Of a DNA stretch of 17,121 nucleotides, positions 13,020 through 17,121 are shown piece by piece. This stretch comes from Halococcaceae archaeon (GTDB lineage Archaea > Halobacteriota > Halobacteria > Halobacteriales > Halalkalicoccaceae): NCBI GenBank assembly GCA_007129135.1, contig SKWB01000164.1, positions 1 to 17,121 of the forward strand, given 5' to 3'. Each line of letters starts with the position of its first letter. The stretch's first letter is position 1. The notes beneath the pieces were generated by a model that was given only the letters and a program-made list of their open reading frames with translations, did no database searches and was not told the origin of the DNA. The translations under genes were made by a program, and so were the position numbers.

Positions 13020-14093
13020 GTGAACGCAGAGGAGCTTCGTGACGTTCTGGAGGAGGCGGGGCTCTCGCCCTACCAGGCCGACGCTTACGTGACGCTGCTG
13101 GATCTGGGGTCGGCCTCCGCGACGGAACTCGCCGAGGCGAGCGAGGTGCCCGACCCGCGGATCTACGACGTCCTTCGCGCGCTCGAGGGCGAGGGGTTCG
13201 TCGAGACCTACCAGGAAGGGAGTCTCCACGCCCGCGCGAGCGACCCCGAGATCGTCGTCGGCGACCTCGTGGCACGGGCGCGTCGGCTCGAGGCGGCGAC
13301 CGAGGAGATCGAGTCGCGGTGGCGCGAGCCACCGAAGGAGACCAACCGGGTGGGGATCGTCCGACGGTTCGAGAGCCTCTTCGATCGGGCACGGTCGGCG
13401 ATCGGCGAGGCGAGGTTTCGGATCCAGCTCTCGGTCTCGCCGGAGGAGTTCCGTACGTTGCGGGGGGACCTGATCGAGGCGGTCGACCGGGACTTAGACG
13501 TCCGGCTCACGATCCACACCCGGTCGACGGAAGGGACGGAGCTTCCGGCGGCCGACGAACTGGCCGGTGCGTGTACCGAGGCGCGCCACCGCCCGCTGCC
13601 GACGCCGTTCGTGGTGCTCGTCGATCGCACGCGAAGCTTCTTCGCCCCGCACCCGGACTCCACGAACCGGTACGGCGTTGTCGTCGACGACCGCACCCAC
13701 GCCTACGTCTTCCACTGGTTCTTCGCGACCTGCCTCTGGGAGGTCTGGGAGCCCATCTACTCGAGTCGTCCGTCGGAGCCACCGATCACGTACGTCGACG
13801 TGCGCGAGTGTCTGCGGGCGATCGAACCCGCTGTCGAGGAGGGGAGGCGGGTCTCTGTCACGGTCCTCGGTTTCGAGACGGCGACGGGCGAGACGTGTGA
13901 ACTCTCCGGACGTGTCGTGGCCGTGGAGTACAGCGCGACGGCGGCGGAGACCGGGGAGCCGTCGATCGCCCGCTACGCCGGCCGCGCGACGCTCGTCGTC
14001 GACACGGGCGAGAGATCCGTCTCGGTCGGCGGCTGGGGGTCGACGATCGAGGACATCGAGGCGACGCGGATCGTCGTCGAGGCGATCGACTGA
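13020..14093 (+). CDS. TrmB-family transcriptional regulator (second copy)
   Basis: A 357-residue paralogue of the upstream regulator with the same layout: winged helix at about 3-75 ('GLSPYQADAYVTLLDLG', 'ATELAEASEVPDPRIYDVLR', wing 'GFVETYQEGSLHARASD'), a linking helix, a sensory domain ('ARFRIQLSVSPEEFRTLRGD', 'RTRSFFAPHPDSTNRYGVVV') and a C-terminal beta domain ending 'VGGWGSTIEDIEATRIVVEA', closely parallel to '[20 protein letters not shown]' in the first copy. The start is a GTG with a TATA-like element 28 nt upstream and no ATG nearby. The stop overlaps the next gene's ATG (TGATG), so the two should be translated together. It is a likely regulator of the downstream sugar importer. Confidence 0.9.
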   Translation: MNAEELRDVLEEAGLSPYQADAYVTLLDLGSASATELAEASEVPDPRIYDVLRALEGEGFVETYQEGSLHARASDPEIVVGDLVARARRLEAATEEIESRWREPPKETNRVGIVRRFESLFDRARSAIGEARFRIQLSVSPEEFRTLRGDLIEAVDRDLDVRLTIHTRSTEGTELPAADELAGACTEARHRPLPTPFVVLVDRTRSFFAPHPDSTNRYGVVVDDRTHAYVFHWFFATCLWEVWEPIYSSRPSEPPITYVDVRECLRAIEPAVEEGRRVSVTVLGFETATGETCELSGRVVAVEYSATAAETGEPSIARYAGRATLVVDTGERSVSVGGWGSTIEDIEATRIVVEAID

Positions 14094-14875
14094 TGCGGCT
14101 CCGCAGGCCGGAGTACACCGGCGAGAATCGCTGTCTGCCCTGTACGGTCGTGAACCTCGTGCTCGTGGGTATAGCGGCGCTCGCGGTCGCCAGACGGTCT
14201 CGGCCCGTCGGGCTGGCGGTCGGTGCGGTCGGCGCTGGCCTCGTCTGGACGCGGGGGTACGTCGTCCCCTCCACCCCACGGTTCGCCCCACGACTCGTCT
14301 CGCTCCTGCCGGTCGATCCGTTCCGCCACGGAGACGAGACGGGATCGCTCGGTGACCTCGACGGGGTCGACGGCGAAGCCGTGCTCGCCGGGCTCTCTCG
14401 TGAGGGCATCGTCGGATTCGCCGAGGACCGAGTGACCCTCGATCCGACGTTCGAAGAGCGCTGGGGGAGGGAGATGGGGGCGCTTCGCCGGCTCTCGGAT
14501 CGTGCGCTCGCGGACGAACTGGGGGAGGGCCTCGACGGCGTCTCCGAGGTGGAGGTACTCTCGGTCGCGGGCCACACCCGGTTCGCGCTGGGGGAGGACG
14601 GCACCCCGGGGACCTTCCTCTCCCGGCCGGTGGCCATCGCCGAACTCGGGGCGTTGCGGACGCTCCATCGGTCCGCTCCGACGCTCGATCCGGGTGTGCG
14701 GACGGCGGCCACCCGCCCGCTCCGTGGCTTCCTCGAACGCTGTCCGGCGTGTGAGAGTCCCCTCGAAGAGCGCGAGGTGAGGGGCTGTTGCGGCGGGCGG
14801 GATCCGCGGGACCTGCCCGCCGCGGAGGTGGTCTGTCCGGACTGCGATCGACGGCTGTTCACCCTCGACGAGTGA
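14093..14875 (+). CDS. Membrane-anchored protein with N- and C-terminal cysteine pairs, unknown function
   Basis: A 260-residue protein I do not recognise beyond a vague memory of similar haloarchaeal proteins. It starts at ATG 14093, which shares a base with the regulator's stop. Residues 8-17, 'YTGENRCLPC', give a CxxC pair (C14, C17) just before two hydrophobic helices, about 18-33 ('TVVNLVLVGIAALAVA') and 36-53. A long soluble acidic region follows. It ends with 'CPAC' (217, 220), a Cys-Cys (232, 233) and 'CPDC' (248, 251), a pattern suited to a zinc-ribbon-like metal site. Translational coupling to a TrmB regulator suggests that it modifies that regulator's activity or locates it at the membrane. 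That is inference only. Confidence 0.7.
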   Translation: MRLRRPEYTGENRCLPCTVVNLVLVGIAALAVARRSRPVGLAVGAVGAGLVWTRGYVVPSTPRFAPRLVSLLPVDPFRHGDETGSLGDLDGVDGEAVLAGLSREGIVGFAEDRVTLDPTFEERWGREMGALRRLSDRALADELGEGLDGVSEVEVLSVAGHTRFALGEDGTPGTFLSRPVAIAELGALRTLHRSAPTLDPGVRTAATRPLRGFLERCPACESPLEEREVRGCCGGRDPRDLPAAEVVCPDCDRRLFTLDE

Positions 14876-14888
14876 ATTTACAACACCG

Positions 14889-14916
14889 ATAGTACACATG
14901 TTCATAACTATTAAGT
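14889..14916 (+). promoter_or_regulatory. Promoter and inverted repeat of the sugar-binding protein gene
   Basis: The AT-rich gap contains CTATTAAGT (14908-14916), a TATA-like element centred about 32 nt before ATG 14944. ATAGT (14889-14893) and ACTAT (14907-14911) form an exact inverted repeat with a 13-base spacer; its right arm overlaps the TATA-like element, a good position for repression. A GAGTA half-motif lies at 14938-14942 directly before the ATG. The region is much more AT-rich than its surroundings. Confidence 0.55.
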
Positions 14917-14943
14917 AGGTATCACCCATCTCTCCGCGAGTAT

Positions 14944-16419
14944 ATGGCACAGGGGAGCACGGGCATGGGCAGACGACGGCGCCTCTCGCGGAGACAGTTC
15001 GTCAAGGCGGCGTCCGCCGGCGGGGCGACCGCCGGCGTGGCGAGCGTTGCCGGCTGTCTCGGGGAGGCCCGCGAACAGGGCACAGTGGTGATCTCGGGCG
15101 ACAGCGACTTCGTCGGCCTGATGCACGCCGAGGAGGGCGAGACCGGTCTCATCGACGTCCTCTACGAGGTGGGGCTCGACGAGGGGATCGACGTCGAGGT
15201 CCGGCCGGGTCCCGACGACACCGGCTCGCGCCGACAGCAGTACCAGTCGGCGCTCCAGGCCGGCCGGTCGCCGCCGGACGTCTTCATGATGGACAGCGGC
15301 TGGGCGCTGCTGTTCATCCTGCGCGAGCAGTCGCTCGCGCTCGACGAGATCCTCGCGAGCGAGACGATCGACCGGATCGAGAACGACTACCTCGACGCGG
15401 CGGTCGAGACCGCTCGCGAGCCGGAGAGCGAGGAGCTCCACGCGCTGCCGCTCTTCCCGGACTTCGGGACGATGATGTACCGGCGGGACCTGATCGAGGA
15501 GGCCGGCCACGACACCGAGGGCTGGGACACCGAACCGATCTCCTGGCAGGAGTTCGCCGAGGTGACCGCCGACACGCTGGCGGAGAACGACGACGTTGAC
15601 TTCGGCTTCACCACGCAGGCGGCCGCCTACGAAGGGCTGGCCTGCTGTACGTTCAACGAGACGATGTCGAGCTGGGGCGGGGCGTACTTCGGCGATCACG
15701 GCGACCTCTTCGAGGCCGGCGGCCGGGAGCCGACGGTCACCGAGGAGCCGGTGCTCGACGCGATCCGGATGATGCGCGCGTTCATGCACGGCGATGACGA
15801 CGAACACGCCCTGGAGGACTACCCCCAGATCGCACCCACCTCGATCGTCCAGTGGTCAGAGGAGGAGGCGCTCGGCCCGTTCGCCGGGGGGAACGCGGTC
15901 ACCCACCGGAACTGGCCGTACGCGATCGCACAGACGGGTGCCGACGAGGAGTTCGGCGAGGACCTCGGCGTGATGCCGCTCGCGTACGGCGTCACCGAGG
16001 ACGAGGCGGAGTACGAGGGGACCGGCGGGACGGCCTCCGCGCTCGGCGGCTGGCACCTCGTCGCCAACCCGAACACCGACCGTCTCGACGAGGTCGCACA
16101 GGTGATGGACGCGTTCGCGACCGACGAGGTGATGCTGCACATGTTCGAGGTCCAGGGCTGGCTCCCGCCGGACCTGGATATACTCGACGACGTCACGCCG
16201 GAGGAGGCGGGGCCGGTGGCGCGCTACGCCGATACGATCCAGGTGATCGGTGAGAACGCGGTGCCGAGGCCCGTGACCGACCTCTGGCCGGAGCAGGCCT
16301 CGCACATCTACGCGGAGGTTCACAACGGCTATCGAGGCGAGAAGAGTCCGGAGGTGGCGATGGACGACCTCTACGAACGCCTCTCGCGGAGCGAGCGGGA
16401 CATCGAGGGCCAACAATGA
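14944..16419 (+). CDS. Sugar ABC transporter substrate-binding lipoprotein
   Basis: A 491-residue family-1 (maltose/trehalose type) binding protein. The N-terminus has a twin-arginine signal, 'LSRRQFVKAAS' (R16-R17), and a lipobox ending at Cys38 ('SVAGC'), so it should be Tat-exported and lipid-anchored outside the membrane. Typical family-1 features follow: 'QQYQSALQAGRSPPDVFMMD' near residue 100, 'HALPLFPDFGTMMYRRDLIE' in the middle, and 'GGWHLVANPNTDRLDEVAQV' later, where the hinge and closing helices lie. The sugar is unknown; glucose, maltose and trehalose are all used by relatives. The ATG at 14944 is favoured; ATG 14965 would also keep the signal. The permease gene follows 29 bases after the stop, and two TrmB-type regulators lie upstream, as expected for a sugar-controlled importer. 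Confidence 0.92.
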   Translation: MAQGSTGMGRRRRLSRRQFVKAASAGGATAGVASVAGCLGEAREQGTVVISGDSDFVGLMHAEEGETGLIDVLYEVGLDEGIDVEVRPGPDDTGSRRQQYQSALQAGRSPPDVFMMDSGWALLFILREQSLALDEILASETIDRIENDYLDAAVETAREPESEELHALPLFPDFGTMMYRRDLIEEAGHDTEGWDTEPISWQEFAEVTADTLAENDDVDFGFTTQAAAYEGLACCTFNETMSSWGGAYFGDHGDLFEAGGREPTVTEEPVLDAIRMMRAFMHGDDDEHALEDYPQIAPTSIVQWSEEEALGPFAGGNAVTHRNWPYAIAQTGADEEFGEDLGVMPLAYGVTEDEAEYEGTGGTASALGGWHLVANPNTDRLDEVAQVMDAFATDEVMLHMFEVQGWLPPDLDILDDVTPEEAGPVARYADTIQVIGENAVPRPVTDLWPEQASHIYAEVHNGYRGEKSPEVAMDDLYERLSRSERDIEGQQ

Positions 16420-16435
16420 GCGAGAGAGAGACCAC

Positions 16436-16440
16436 GGAGG
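16436..16440 (+). promoter_or_regulatory. Shine-Dalgarno site of the permease gene
   Basis: GGAGG lies eight bases before ATG 16449 and pairs with the 3' end of 16S rRNA (CCUCC). It supports this ATG within an operon transcript, whereas the promoter-proximal genes here appear leaderless. A ten-codon frame from ATG 16416 ends exactly at the permease ATG and is probably not a gene. Confidence 0.65.
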
Positions 16441-16448
16441 AGCGATAG

Positions 16449-17121
16449 ATGGCGACCGAACGCGAGCGCGGCGCGCTCGCACCGGTCGTCGACTGGATGG
16501 AGAACCTGAGCGAGGCGGCCTACGCCTACCTGCTGCTGACACCGGCGTTCGCGCTGCTCGCGCTGATCGCGTTCTACCCACTGGTCGCGACGTTCTGGAT
16601 GTCGCTGCTCGACGACCAGACACAGGGCGCGGAGCCGCTCGGCGGGTTCGTCGGCTTCGAGAACTACGTGAACATCCTCACGGGCGACGTCAGGCTGGCA
16701 CGACAGTTCCTCGACGTCGGCCTGACGAGCGGCTTCCCGTTCGTCGAACTCGGGACGCCCTTCTTCCAGCAGGCGCTGTTCGTCACGCTCGCGTTCGCGA
16801 TCCTGAACGTGCTCTTCACGACGATCATCGGCTTCGGGCAGGCGCTCGTTCTCGACCAGGAGTTCCGCGGCCGGCGCTGGGTGCGCGTCGCGATCATCCT
16901 GCCGTGGGCGGTGCCGATCGTGATCCAGGGGATGCTCTTCTTCCTGCTCTTCCAGCCGACCGTCGGCTTCATGAGCGACGTGATGCAGGCGCTCGGGCTG
17001 TTCGGGGCAGACCCGCTCGCGAGCAGCCGTGACAGCTTCTTCATCATCCTCGTCGCCGACGTCTGGAAGACCGCGGCGTTCATGGCGATGCTCATCCTCG
17101 GGGGGCTTCAGAGCGTCGACA
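16449..17121 (+). CDS. Sugar ABC transporter permease, MalF-like, truncated by the window end
   Basis: The first 224 residues of an inner-membrane permease. Helices lie at about 17-48 ('AAYAYLLLTPAFALLALIAF'), 111-136 ('QALFVTLAFAILNVLFTTII'), 144-172 and 198-219. The first helix with 'FYPLVATFWMSLLDD' followed by 'GGFVGFENYVNIL' is the standard MalF/UgpA opening. The EAA loop that contacts the ATPase would lie just beyond the window ('GLQSVD' is its entry). With the binding protein it forms the import channel; the second permease and ATPase are presumably to the right. ATG 16449 has a GGAGG site eight bases upstream. Confidence 0.93.
   Translation, partial: MATERERGALAPVVDWMENLSEAAYAYLLLTPAFALLALIAFYPLVATFWMSLLDDQTQGAEPLGGFVGFENYVNILTGDVRLARQFLDVGLTSGFPFVELGTPFFQQALFVTLAFAILNVLFTTIIGFGQALVLDQEFRGRRWVRVAIILPWAVPIVIQGMLFFLLFQPTVGFMSDVMQALGLFGADPLASSRDSFFIILVADVWKTAAFMAMLILGGLQSVD

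Noticed and set aside
16416..16448. Ten-codon frame (M-S-E-R-E-T-T-E-E-R) between the sugar-binding protein and the permease
   Set aside because: It overlaps the preceding stop by ATGA and ends exactly at the permease ATG, but is very short, and the GGAGG inside it explains the sequence as the permease's ribosome-binding region.
1..17121. Mobile elements, CRISPR arrays, tRNA genes or defence systems
   Set aside because: I looked for transposase and integrase motifs, regularly spaced direct repeats and cloverleaf-like sequence and saw none. Reading by eye could miss short degenerate copies.

Overview
The window looks like a chromosomal segment of a haloarchaeon (class Halobacteria). The DNA is GC-rich and the predicted proteins are strongly acidic (many Asp/Glu, few Lys). 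Several genes appear leaderless, with an AT-rich TATA-like element about 25-32 nt before the start codon. Several proteins are of types I associate with haloarchaea: dodecin, twin-arginine lipoproteins, TrmB-type regulators and small zinc-ribbon proteins. I see no tRNA, rRNA, CRISPR array, transposase or phage gene, and no compositional break suggesting recent transfer.

Left part (1-8.3 kb), mostly minus strand, housekeeping and accessory genes. It holds the N-terminal end of an ornithine cyclodeaminase/mu-crystallin family protein, an NADPH-dependent FMN reductase, and the adenine DNA glycosylase mutY. A DoxX-type membrane protein follows, interrupted by a one-base frameshift. Next are a small conserved protein, dodecin, a PAP2-type membrane phosphatase, and a large family-5 solute-binding lipoprotein whose two halves appear in swapped order. 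Two short uncharacterised proteins (one a zinc ribbon), a cytoplasmic UshA-like metallophosphatase and a two-helix membrane peptide complete this part.

Middle (8.3-10.8 kb): a UspA-like protein, an MscS-type mechanosensitive channel and a PAC2-family protein ending in a proteasome-docking (HbYX) tail.

Right part (10.8 kb to the end), all plus strand, looks like a sugar-response locus. It runs TrmB-family regulator, aldo/keto reductase, second TrmB-family regulator, a membrane protein with Cys pairs whose start overlaps the regulator's stop, a Tat lipoprotein sugar-binding protein, and a MalF-like permease cut by the window end. The likely logic is that one or both TrmB proteins sense an intracellular sugar and control the downstream ABC importer and perhaps the reductase. 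The inducing sugar cannot be read from the sequence.

The most unusual items are the apparent circular permutation of the family-5 binding protein, the non-standard Fe-S cysteine spacing and non-Nudix tail of MutY, the Asp-x-Glu variant of the metallophosphatase metal site, and operator-like inverted repeats before the first TrmB gene and the reductase. All gaps between genes are shorter than 300 bases.
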